Assembly (NCBI GenBank): GCA_022650895.1
Contig: JALCQC010000004.1
Location: 1 to 64,000 of the forward strand
Length of the DNA: 64,000 nt
Reading direction: 5' to 3'
From: Bifidobacteriaceae bacterium
Lineage (GTDB): Bacteria > Actinomycetota > Actinomycetes > Actinomycetales > Bifidobacteriaceae
The position numbers and the translations under genes are program-made. Positions 54,862-62,906 of the stretch are shown here, one piece after another. Every line of letters begins with the position of its first letter. The stretch's first letter is position 1. The notes under the pieces were generated by a model that saw only the letters and a list, made by a program, of their open reading frames with translations, searched no databases and was not told the DNA's origin.

Positions 54862-55995
54862 CTATGACAGAACGGTATCGGTGAAACGCCCGGCCTGGAA
54901 GTCGTGGAGTGGATGAGAGAAACCGGATACCTCAGTGAGGTCCTTGAACGAACCCGTCACCATGGTGTCGTCGAGTCCCTTCTCCAACTTGACGGCCCAG
55001 CGGGGATCGTAGAGGAGCTGCTGGCCGACCGCCACCAACTCGGTGTCTTCCAGCACCTTCTCCACGTCCTTGCGAGTGCGGACGCCGCCGACGCCCACCA
55101 GCGGCGTGGAACCGACGGCTTCGTGCACGTAGTGCAGGATCGGGTACTCCTTGTACTCGGGGTCGCGGGCTACGCGGTCATAGTTGTTGGAGGAGAGGTG
55201 GATGTAGTCGAGGTTGGTTTCGCTCAGCTTCCTGACCAACCACAGCGTGTCCGCAAAACGGATGCCCGGAGTCTCGAACTCTTCGGGGGAGATGCGATAC
55301 CCCACGAGGAACGGACGGGTCGCGTACTTCTTGACGGCTGCGAAGACCGCGTCGATCACTTCGAAAATGAAGCGGGAACGGTTCTCGAGGCTCTGGTTGC
55401 CATACTCGTCCGTGCGGCGGTTGCTGTGCGGGGAGAAAAACTGCTGGAGCAGATAGGTGTTCGCCCCGTGGAGTTCAACACCGTCGAAACCTGCCTGAAT
55501 GGCGCGCCGCGTGGCCTCTCCGAAGTCGGCCACGATCTGGTGGATTTCCTCCACCGTAAGCGGACGCGGAGTCTCGGCGTCGTCGCGCAGTGCGGCGACG
55601 TCACTCGCGGAGACGATCTGGTGACCGCGCAGAACCTCGCTGTGCGTCATGCGGCCCGCGTGGAAAATCTGCGTGATGGCTTTGGCGCCCTGACTCTGGA
55701 TACCCCGGGCGAGCTTGGAGAGACCGGGAATCATGGAGTCATGGGCAATGCTCAGTTCCCCGTTCCAGCCCTTGCCCAGGTCGCTCACGTTTGCGGCACC
55801 GGTGATCACCGCGCCCAATCCCTCTGCGCGCTCGGTGTAATAGTCGATTTCATCGCGGGTGAGGGAACCATCCCAAAAGCTCTGTACGGTCGTCATCGGT
55901 GACATCATGAGGCGATTCCTCACTGTCACGCCCGAGCGAAAAGTCAATGCATCTGAAAAATCCGTCATATGGTACTTAGCCTTTCTGAAATCCAT
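54862..55995 (-). CDS. NADH:flavin oxidoreductase, Old Yellow Enzyme family
   Basis: FMN-dependent ene-reductase of 377 residues. NRLMMSPMTTVQSFWDG (FMN-binding start), AKAITQIFHAGR, GFDGVELHGANTYLLQQFFSPHSNRRTDEYGNQSLENRSRF (active-site His and the family signature) and a C-terminal LVAVGQQLLYDPRW phosphate-binding segment are visible. The single FMN barrel has no C-terminal pyridine nucleotide domain. Start at 55995 or, nine codons later, at 55968; each has only a partial ribosome-binding site. Physiological substrates are unknown; such enzymes reduce enals, quinones or nitroesters. Confidence 0.92.
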   Translation of the reverse strand: MDFRKAKYHMTDFSDALTFRSGVTVRNRLMMSPMTTVQSFWDGSLTRDEIDYYTERAEGLGAVITGAANVSDLGKGWNGELSIAHDSMIPGLSKLARGIQSQGAKAITQIFHAGRMTHSEVLRGHQIVSASDVAALRDDAETPRPLTVEEIHQIVADFGEATRRAIQAGFDGVELHGANTYLLQQFFSPHSNRRTDEYGNQSLENRSRFIFEVIDAVFAAVKKYATRPFLVGYRISPEEFETPGIRFADTLWLVRKLSETNLDYIHLSSNNYDRVARDPEYKEYPILHYVHEAVGSTPLVGVGGVRTRKDVEKVLEDTELVAVGQQLLYDPRWAVKLEKGLDDTMVTGSFKDLTEVSGFSHPLHDFQAGRFTDTVLS

Positions 55996-56211
55996 GGAAT
56001 GCCTCTTCCATGAAAATGAACATCAGAGGCTATGTTCAGTCACGAACTGTGTGAAAACGCTGAAATCAGCTATCGGCGTGGTTCTCTAGGCGCAGTGTTC
56101 TCACAGCTGGTTCCATGCATGCCTCTAAAATCTCTGTGACGGATCTCCACAACGGATCTGATCTCTACAACAGATCCTTGCGGCGAGGAAAAAACGAACG
56201 GAAGGCCTGCA

Positions 56212-56871
56212 ATGGCAAAGCTCTATCTAGTGAGGCACGCGGAAACGGTTATCAACGTCGAAGGGCGTTTCAATGCGGGAACGGTGGATGGGCCTCTCAC
56301 TCCCCGGGGAATCCAGCAGACCGAGAACCTTGCCCTGCTTCTTCGCACCATGCATTTCGATAGGGTCATCTGTTCCCCTTTACCGCGTACCATTACCACT
56401 GCGAAAATGCTGGTGGGAGAAGACGTCGCGATCATGACTGACGAGCGTTTGAGGGAAATCGACATGGGGGACTGGAGCGGAAGCCTTGTATCGGAGCACA
56501 GAGACGAACCGGCGTACGAGAACTTCTCCCACACTCTGTCGCAGTTCGATACCGACAGCATCCATGCTGAATCCATTCCCCATATGCTGCGGCGTGGCAT
56601 CTCGGGTCTGCGCTCGGCGGCGTCGGTGGAGAAAGACGACGACCGCGTGTTGGTGGTGAGTCATGGCTATCTCCTCACCGTTGTGGCCAACTATCTTGCA
56701 GGGGTTCCTCTCGATGAGACACGCAGTGCCGGTGAGGTAGCGAACTCGAGTGTCTCCGTCCTTGAGGGAACGCCGAAGCTTCCGGTGGGGCAGTGGCAGA
56801 AATTGGCATGGAATGTGAGATACGACCAGGTGGACAGCCTTCCGAGCGTTCAGCGGGAGCTCTTTGTCTAA
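56212..56871 (+). CDS. histidine phosphatase family protein (phosphoglycerate mutase-like)
   Basis: 219 residues. The catalytic His9 is in YLVRHAET, the second His in VVSHGYL (about 148), and the proton donor region is near DMGDWSG. The shortened PGM-like fold (SPLPRTITTAKML for the phosphate-binding Arg) suggests a phosphatase rather than a glycolytic mutase, because the full dPGM motif ERHYG is absent. Ribosome site GGAAGG ahead of the ATG. Stands alone, with a terminator-like inverted repeat downstream. Substrate unknown. Confidence 0.88.
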   Translation: MAKLYLVRHAETVINVEGRFNAGTVDGPLTPRGIQQTENLALLLRTMHFDRVICSPLPRTITTAKMLVGEDVAIMTDERLREIDMGDWSGSLVSEHRDEPAYENFSHTLSQFDTDSIHAESIPHMLRRGISGLRSAASVEKDDDRVLVVSHGYLLTVVANYLAGVPLDETRSAGEVANSSVSVLEGTPKLPVGQWQKLAWNVRYDQVDSLPSVQRELFV

Positions 56872-56887
56872 TCTACTGGGAACGGGG

Positions 56888-56923
56888 TCGGTCTGAGGCT
56901 GGGTGAGCCTTGACTCAGACCGA
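56888..56923. terminator. inverted repeat between convergent genes
   Basis: A 10-bp perfect stem, TCGGTCTGAG (56888-56897) with CTCAGACCGA (56914-56923), lies between the phosphatase and the MFS transporter. No T tract follows on either strand, so termination is uncertain. Confidence 0.4.
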
Positions 56924-56945
56924 ACTGCAGCCCTCAGCCTCAGCC

Positions 56946-58379
56946 TCAGCTCTCCGCCAGTTCAGCGGCAGAGACGTCGCCGGTGTTCGTTTCGCGTGAG
57001 TGGCGCGTTTTGTACACGGATCGGCATAGCAGAGCCAGTATCGAGAGGGCGAGCACGAGCATGACGACGAAGTCGATGCGCGCTCCCAGTGCGGTGGCCG
57101 CGGCCGAGGTGCGCGTGAGCTCAAACGAGGAGATGACTGCCGACATGACGCTGGTGCCGAGGGAACCCGCGTACTGCTGCATCATATTGAAGAGGGAATT
57201 CTGATCGGATTTCTGGCTGAGATTTACCTGCACGCTCGCATCGGACATGGCGACGCCGAAGCCGCTGTTGAAACCGAGTCGAAGCACCGCATAGAAGAAG
57301 GCGATGAGGGCGATGCTGAGATGGCTCGAAAACGCCAAGAAGAGCAGCGATCCCACTGAGACCAAACTCGCACTGAAAATGAGGGGCTTAGAGGCGCCCA
57401 TGGAATCGTAGAGATGCCCCGCGATGGGGGAGGTGAAGGCTCCGACCAGCGCCCCCGGAAGAACCATGAGCCCGGCCACCAGTGCAGAGGTCCCCAGCAC
57501 GCGCTGTGCGAAAAGCGGCAGGACGAAGGACAGTCCGATGTTGATGAACTGCAGCGAGAAGTAATTGAAAAGGCGCAGCCTCAGTTTCTTGAGTCGCAGA
57601 ATGCTGTAGTCGAAGAGCCTGCGTTTGCTTTTGCGGGCATAGAGGAACAGGACCACGGCGATGGCAATGCAGGCGAGAACCCACAGACCGAACTGCAGTG
57701 AAATCCAACCGTTGCTGCCGGCGGCGGTGAAGGCAAAGAGCACTACGGTGAAGAGGGCTGCGATAAGCGCTGCGCCGATGTAGTCGAAACCGGCGTCGCG
57801 CGGCTTGGGAGCGGTGCCGTCAATAGTGAAGGAACCGCTGAGCGCGACAAGGACGAGCAGCGGGATGATGCCGACGAAGATGGCGCGCCACGACCACAGA
57901 CTCGTCATGATGCCGCCGTAGGTGGGGCCGAGGGCAGGAGCCAGAGAAATGATGACGGCCGCAGCTCCGGTGTACACTCCCACGCGCTCGCCGGGAACCC
58001 GAGTGAAGATGATCTGGAACATGAGCGGTGTGGAAAGACCGGTTGCCACGGCCTGCAGAAGACGGCCGATAAGCAGAATCGGGAACGAGGAGGCCACGAG
58101 ACAGAGAAGTCCGCCGACCAGACAGACGGTTGCCGCGAAAAGGAACAGGGTCTTCGGATTTACTTGTTTGAGAACGTAGGCGGTCGTGCTCATCACGATG
58201 GTGACCAGTAGCAGATAGCCGGTGGTGAGCCACTGGACGGTATCCAGACCCACTCCGAAAGCCGTGATCAGTGCCGGGAAGGCGACGGTCATGGAGGTTT
58301 CGACCAAGATGCCGACGAACGAGAGCAGACCCACGGAAAGAATGGAGAGTTTTGTGCGTAGAGATACCGCAGAATTCAT
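56946..58379 (-). CDS. MFS multidrug-type efflux transporter
   Basis: 477 residues with about 14 hydrophobic segments. The N-terminal VGILVETSMTVAFPALITAFG and TTGYLLLVTIVMSTTAYVLK match the DHA2 family, with the motif-C-like ALGPTYGGIMTSLW in segment five. Probably proton-driven export of a hydrophobic compound or drug. The ribosome site is GAAGGACAGG. A second DHA2-type transporter lies 1.4 kb away beyond an aldo/keto reductase. Substrate not deducible. Confidence 0.9.
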   Translation of the reverse strand: MNSAVSLRTKLSILSVGLLSFVGILVETSMTVAFPALITAFGVGLDTVQWLTTGYLLLVTIVMSTTAYVLKQVNPKTLFLFAATVCLVGGLLCLVASSFPILLIGRLLQAVATGLSTPLMFQIIFTRVPGERVGVYTGAAAVIISLAPALGPTYGGIMTSLWSWRAIFVGIIPLLVLVALSGSFTIDGTAPKPRDAGFDYIGAALIAALFTVVLFAFTAAGSNGWISLQFGLWVLACIAIAVVLFLYARKSKRRLFDYSILRLKKLRLRLFNYFSLQFINIGLSFVLPLFAQRVLGTSALVAGLMVLPGALVGAFTSPIAGHLYDSMGASKPLIFSASLVSVGSLLFLAFSSHLSIALIAFFYAVLRLGFNSGFGVAMSDASVQVNLSQKSDQNSLFNMMQQYAGSLGTSVMSAVISSFELTRTSAAATALGARIDFVVMLVLALSILALLCRSVYKTRHSRETNTGDVSAAELAES

Positions 58380-58700
58380 AGAACCTGTCCTTCAGAAAGA
58401 GAAAAAAGCGGGCCCTGAGAACTGAAAGGAGTAGACCGACATCGCCCATGCTTTATATAAAAACCAATAACTTCCTTACGCAAAGTACTCGGACATTTGG
58501 GAAAATTCAAACAGCAAAGGCATTTCGCGAGCAGTGTCCGGAGAGTCGTGCAGAGTGCCGCGCCTGAAGTCACGCTAGGAGTCGTACTGAGGCCGCGCAG
58601 GAAGAAAAACGGCTCCGACGGAGAGGAACCAGAAGGGTTCAGTTTCGACCGTCGGAGCCACGAGAGGCATTATCCAGAGATGTTATGCACCGATCGCAGA
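58380..58700. other. gap between MFS gene and aldo/keto reductase
   Basis: 321 bases without a convincing gene. It holds the upstream region of the MFS gene (AT-rich, 58440-58500) and the aldo/keto reductase terminator at 58605-58659. I saw no repeat or promoter I would name. Confidence 0.6.
58605..58659 (-). terminator. terminator of the aldo/keto reductase gene
   Basis: An 11-bp stem, GGCTCCGACGG (58611-58621) with CCGTCGGAGCC (58649-58659), carries an inner GAACC/GGTTC pair. On the minus strand it leads into TTTTTCTTC just after the gene's stop at 58701. Confidence 0.8.
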
Positions 58701-59561
58701 TCACCACTCTGCGGTGTCGGGGTCGGCAGGAGAGCCGGCCACGCCATGGAGTGCATCAATAGCCGCCATGTCGTTGGCACTCAGCTCGAAGTCGAAGAGC
58801 TGACCGTTCTCGCGGATGCGGTCCGCATGAACCGATTTTGGCAGCGGCAGAAACCCGTGCTGCAACGACCAGCGCAACACGACTTGGGCGATGCTGCGTC
58901 CGTAGCGGTCCGCAATCTGCTGCAGCTGCGGAACCTCGAAGATCCTTCCGGTTCCGAGAGGGCTGTAGGCTTCGCTGAGAATGTTGTGCTTCGTGTTGTA
59001 GTCCACCACCTCGGGTTGCAGGTCACTGGGATTGAGGAAGATCTGGTTGACGACCGGTGCCACGTGTGCAGTTTTGAGCAGTTCGTCAAGGTGGTGAGGG
59101 CGGAAATTGGAGACGCCGATTGCGCGGACTTTTCCAGCCTCCAGTGCCTCTTCCATCGCCTTCCACGTTTCCGCATTGGTCTGCTGCCAGGTGTCGCGGT
59201 AGCGCTTCGGATTCGGCCAGTGGATCAGCCACAGGTCCACATAGTCCGTTCCGAGCTTCTCGAGCGAGGTGTCGATGGCCTTGCGGGTGCGTTCGTAGCC
59301 GTGGTCCTCGTTCCACAGTTTTGTGGTCAGGAAGATATCGCTGCGCTTGACGCCCGAGGCTCTGATGCCAGCTCCCACACCTTCCTCGTTCTGGTAGGCG
59401 GAGGCGGTGTCGATGTGACGATAGCCGGCATCGAGCGCTGCCTTGACGCTCTCTTCGGCGACGTCTCCATCGGGCGTCTGCCATGTTCCGAAACCCACCA
59501 CGGGAATCTTGACGCCATTCGAAAGGGTGTAGGTGTCTGTCAGTTTTGTTGGATATGACAT
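58701..59561 (-). CDS. aldo/keto reductase
   Basis: NADPH-dependent carbonyl reductase of 286 residues with a TIM barrel. The catalytic tetrad is intact: Asp51 (HIDTASAY), Tyr56, Lys81 (TTKLWNE) and His114 (WLIHWP). The family signature GFGTWQTPDG and the C-terminal PLPKSVHADRIREN (NADPH phosphate site) are clear; it is of the 2,5-diketo-gluconate reductase group. The start at 59561 has GGAGAC upstream. Two transporters flank it on the same strand; the function is probably detoxification of carbonyls, but this is inference. Confidence 0.94.
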   Translation of the reverse strand: MSYPTKLTDTYTLSNGVKIPVVGFGTWQTPDGDVAEESVKAALDAGYRHIDTASAYQNEEGVGAGIRASGVKRSDIFLTTKLWNEDHGYERTRKAIDTSLEKLGTDYVDLWLIHWPNPKRYRDTWQQTNAETWKAMEEALEAGKVRAIGVSNFRPHHLDELLKTAHVAPVVNQIFLNPSDLQPEVVDYNTKHNILSEAYSPLGTGRIFEVPQLQQIADRYGRSIAQVVLRWSLQHGFLPLPKSVHADRIRENGQLFDFELSANDMAAIDALHGVAGSPADPDTAEW

Positions 59562-59737
59562 GGCTTTTGTCTCCGTTTCTTGCCGTTTCGTATCAGGTAT
59601 TACGTATCACTGTGCTTCTGAATCGCATGCCGTGCTTCGTCGGCGAAAGCACTTCCGCCATTATTTCGCACATGGCGCGGCCGGTGCCACATTTCTCCCT
59701 GAGCATGGTGTGGTTGTGAGGTACGTAGTGCCGCCTC

Positions 59738-61246
59738 TTACTTGATGATGCGTTTGTTCGGATCCAGCAGATTGAGTGCGATGGCGACGGCGAGCAGCGC
59801 GATGACGACGAAGAAAACCGAATGCAATCCCTGCAGGATGACTGCGGAGATCTCGGGTGTGGATGCGACGCCCGACTCCGAACTGATCGAGGCACTGATG
59901 GTGCTGAAGGGGATGCTGCCGCGGTGGGCATTGAGGGTGAAGTTGAGGGTGGCGCCGTAGATTCCCGTTAGGAGGGTCTGGCCGAGGGTGCGTCCCAAGG
60001 TGAGCACTGACGTCGCGGATCCCACAGTGTCAGGGGTGGAGAGATGCTGGACCAGAATGGTTCCCATGCTGACGATAATGCCGATGATGGCGCCGTTGAT
60101 GCCGGCTGTCACGTAGAACATCCAGACGGGGAAGCTCAGACCGGCTACCGAAAGAATGATGTAGAAGACCATCTCAATTCCCAGCAGGACCAGAACCACG
60201 TATTTGGGGACGAACTTGCGCAGGATCATGGCAACGAAGAACGACGAGATGAGCCACATGATACTGCTGGCGCTCACGACCATGCCGGAGGTGGTGGGCT
60301 GCATGCGGTACAGGGACTGCAGCCAGATGGGGAAATACACCTGATAGGCGATGAGGACGCCGCTGACCAGCGACACGGTCAGCATCTGGATGGTGAAGGT
60401 CCTGTTTGCGAACATCGCGGGGGAGATGAGCGGGTCGGCGGCTCGGTGCTCGGTGACGACCAGCAGAGCGAGGCAGAGTGCGGCAGCCACGAAGAGAACG
60501 ACGCTGACGATGAGTTGGGTTTCTAGATACTGCACTCCGACCAGTGCGCAGACGAGGGTCGCCGCGAGCAGAAGGATTCCCTTGACGTCAAGGGAGAGTT
60601 TCCGTTGGGCGTGCCTTTCGCGGATTTTTTCCTTCCGTGCGTTTTTCAGGTTCCGGTCCTTCGGGCCGTAGCCGAACCACACCAGAACGAACACCATCAC
60701 GCCGAAAGGTATGTTGACGTAGAACACCCAGTGCCATGAGAGTGTGTCCACCAGGAAGCCTCCGAGCATGGGGCCGATGAGTGCGGACAGGCCCCATGCC
60801 GTGTTGTTGAAGGCCATGACGCGGGCGCGCTCCTTGAACTCGAAGAGATCGGCGATGATGGTGAAGGTCAGCGGCATCACCGCTCCTGCTCCGATGCCCT
60901 GGAGAGCGCGTGCGGCGATGAGGAGATGAATTCCCGGTGCCAAGCCGCTGAGCCACGATCCGAGGGTGAATACAACCACGCCCCACAGAAACACCGATTT
61001 TCTGCCGAGCCTGTCCGCGAGCTTTCCGTAGATGGGGGTGGAGATGGCGGTAGTGAGAAGATAGGCGCTCATGATCCAGCTTTGGAAGGCAAGACCGTGA
61101 AGCTCGCTGATGATCGAGGGGAGTGCGGTGGTGACGATGGTGACCTCCACCGACGTCATGAACGTCGCAAGGAACACCGCGGTCATCACGATCCACCGGT
61201 GCCCTGTCTGATGTGCCGTCTGCGTCGCTGGCTGTTGTTGCGTCAT
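59738..61246 (-). CDS. MFS transporter, DHA2 (14-segment) drug:H+ antiporter family
   Basis: 502 residues with about 14 membrane segments. ATFMTSVEVTIVTTALPSII (motif D1), GKLADRLGRKSVFLWG (motif A), LIAARALQGIGAGAVMPLTF and ALIGPMLGGFLVDTLSWHWVFYVNIPFG (motif C) are textbook DHA2. A basic cytoplasmic loop (RNLKNARKEKIRERHAQRK) follows segment six. Likely exports antibiotics or other toxic compounds. Start at 61246 with GGAGACGAG upstream. Its stop is 176 bases before the aldo/keto reductase start, so the two could be in one transcript. Confidence 0.92.
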   Translation of the reverse strand: MTQQQPATQTAHQTGHRWIVMTAVFLATFMTSVEVTIVTTALPSIISELHGLAFQSWIMSAYLLTTAISTPIYGKLADRLGRKSVFLWGVVVFTLGSWLSGLAPGIHLLIAARALQGIGAGAVMPLTFTIIADLFEFKERARVMAFNNTAWGLSALIGPMLGGFLVDTLSWHWVFYVNIPFGVMVFVLVWFGYGPKDRNLKNARKEKIRERHAQRKLSLDVKGILLLAATLVCALVGVQYLETQLIVSVVLFVAAALCLALLVVTEHRAADPLISPAMFANRTFTIQMLTVSLVSGVLIAYQVYFPIWLQSLYRMQPTTSGMVVSASSIMWLISSFFVAMILRKFVPKYVVLVLLGIEMVFYIILSVAGLSFPVWMFYVTAGINGAIIGIIVSMGTILVQHLSTPDTVGSATSVLTLGRTLGQTLLTGIYGATLNFTLNAHRGSIPFSTISASISSESGVASTPEISAVILQGLHSVFFVVIALLAVAIALNLLDPNKRIIK

Positions 61247-61496
61247 GCTCTCGTCTCCTCTACTTTTTTGCGTTTCCCCGTCGGACGTCTAGAGCGCCAC
61301 GAACTTTCCGAACCGTGCCCAGCTTAGTGCCGTCTCGCGAGGTCGGGGGCGGGCGCTGGAATCTCAGCTTTCAGAATGAAGAGGGCTCGCCGTCCTGCTC
61401 CGGCTGCCACAATAGAAAGGAATGGGTGGAGCCATGGCTGCGTGCCGCGCGGATATCGCCGGCATAAACAGGCAGGCTCGAAAGGAGTGATGACGG

Positions 61497-62741
61497 ATGG
61501 ATCTCGTTGATTATGTGCGCAGGGAGGGCCTGCTCAGTTTCGACGAGAAACCGATGAACGACATCGATGGTGTCATCCTCGCCCAGCTTGCCTACCTCGA
61601 TTTCGATTACCTCTATGCAAGGGCGGTTCACGGTATTGCCGACCTCACCACGAATACGATGGTGCGCACCGCGGTGGAAGGCACGTGGAATCCCGATGGG
61701 AACTTCCGCTTGGTGCAGGCGCTGAGGCTCAGCCACCGTTTTTCACAGGTGACGTGGAGCGCCTACAAAAACAACCTGGACATGGCTCAGGAGCAGCAGT
61801 TCACAGCCATCGTCTTGCATCTCGACGAAAAGCGTCATTACCTAGCCTTTCGTGGCACGTCCGCCGCACTGGTGGACTGGAAGGAAGATCTCAACATGAC
61901 CTTCCTCCAGGCCATTCCCTCCCAACTCTCCGCACTGAGGTATTTGCAGAAATCGGTGCATAGGTACAAGGGCGACTTCTATTTGGGAGGCCACTCCAAG
62001 GGCGGGAATCTGGCCATTTACGCCGCCGTCAACGCACCAGAATCGGTCAAGAAACTCATCAAGGGCGTCTACAGCGTCGATGGTCCTGGAATAAAGCAGT
62101 CCATTCCTGCCGACATGACGCCGGTGATTCACAAGCTGATTCCGGAGTCCAGTGTCGTCGGCCTGCTGTTGGAGCCCGACAAGAATTATTCGGTGGTGGT
62201 GAGCGATGCTCGGGGAATACAGCAGCATGACCCCTTCACCTGGAATGTGGAGGATGACCATTTTCTGACGGTGGGAGCCATCAGCGGTTTCTCGCGATTC
62301 ACCGAGAATTCCGTGTCGGAGTGGCTCGAGCAGGTTGATGATGAGACGAAACAGGAGTTTCTGAGATCGCTTTTCGCTGTTTTCCACGCCGCGCATTTCA
62401 GTCAGGTTCTGGATGTGATCGACGATGTTCCACGTACCCTGCGCATCGTCAACCGTGGTGTGCGGGGAATGGACGAAGCTGAACAGCTCCAATGGCATTC
62501 CGTAGTGGACGCGTTTGTCTCCTCCGTGGTGTCCCAGGCCCGTGAGCGGTTGGGGGTTCAGGCCGCCGGTTTGATGGGAAACGTCAAGGACACGCTACAG
62601 AGGTCGGGGAGCGCCGTACAGCGATCCGTGAACAACGTTCGGAACTCGGTACCCTCTCTCAATAAGCCATTGCTCTCGTTGTATTGGAGACGAAAAGCCG
62701 CCGGCGTGTCTGATTCCGACGACTCCAAAACAGCCCAATAA
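61497..62741 (+). CDS. DUF2974 (Mbeg1-like) lipase-fold protein
   Basis: 414 residues. The alpha/beta-hydrolase nucleophile elbow is GGHSKGGNLAIYAAV (Ser at about residue 167); LAFRGTSAALVDWKEDLNM and the following GVYSVDGPG are also typical of DUF2974. The C-terminal about 80 residues contain an amphipathic helix and a Ser-rich tail (LMGNVKDTLQRSGSAVQ). The family is annotated from intestinal and oral bacteria, and its substrate is unknown. Start at 61497 with AAGGAG nine bases upstream. The end of the gene sits in a 22-bp tandem repeat. Confidence 0.85.
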   Translation: MDLVDYVRREGLLSFDEKPMNDIDGVILAQLAYLDFDYLYARAVHGIADLTTNTMVRTAVEGTWNPDGNFRLVQALRLSHRFSQVTWSAYKNNLDMAQEQQFTAIVLHLDEKRHYLAFRGTSAALVDWKEDLNMTFLQAIPSQLSALRYLQKSVHRYKGDFYLGGHSKGGNLAIYAAVNAPESVKKLIKGVYSVDGPGIKQSIPADMTPVIHKLIPESSVVGLLLEPDKNYSVVVSDARGIQQHDPFTWNVEDDHFLTVGAISGFSRFTENSVSEWLEQVDDETKQEFLRSLFAVFHAAHFSQVLDVIDDVPRTLRIVNRGVRGMDEAEQLQWHSVVDAFVSSVVSQARERLGVQAAGLMGNVKDTLQRSGSAVQRSVNNVRNSVPSLNKPLLSLYWRRKAAGVSDSDDSKTAQ

Positions 62742-62786
62742 CAGCTCCAAAACAGCCCAATATCAGTCCAAAAACATCCCAGTAAT
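62723..62786 (+). repeat. 22-bp tandem repeat, about 2.9 copies, across the DUF2974 stop codon
   Basis: Copies start at 62723, 62745 and 62767. The first two, CTCCAAAACAGCCCAATA-ACAG and the same with -TCAG, are nearly identical; the third is degraded. The DUF2974 stop (62739-62741) lies in copy 1, so changes in copy number would not alter the protein. Confidence 0.8.
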
Positions 62787-62906
62787 TGAGGCGTGTCGCC
62801 TCCAATGGTGAGGACTTACAGAAAACTTGTGACGACACCTCGACGATGTCAGATAACCCCCATATTGTTATCACAGCGGACGCCGGTACGAGCGAGGAGA
62901 GAGCTG

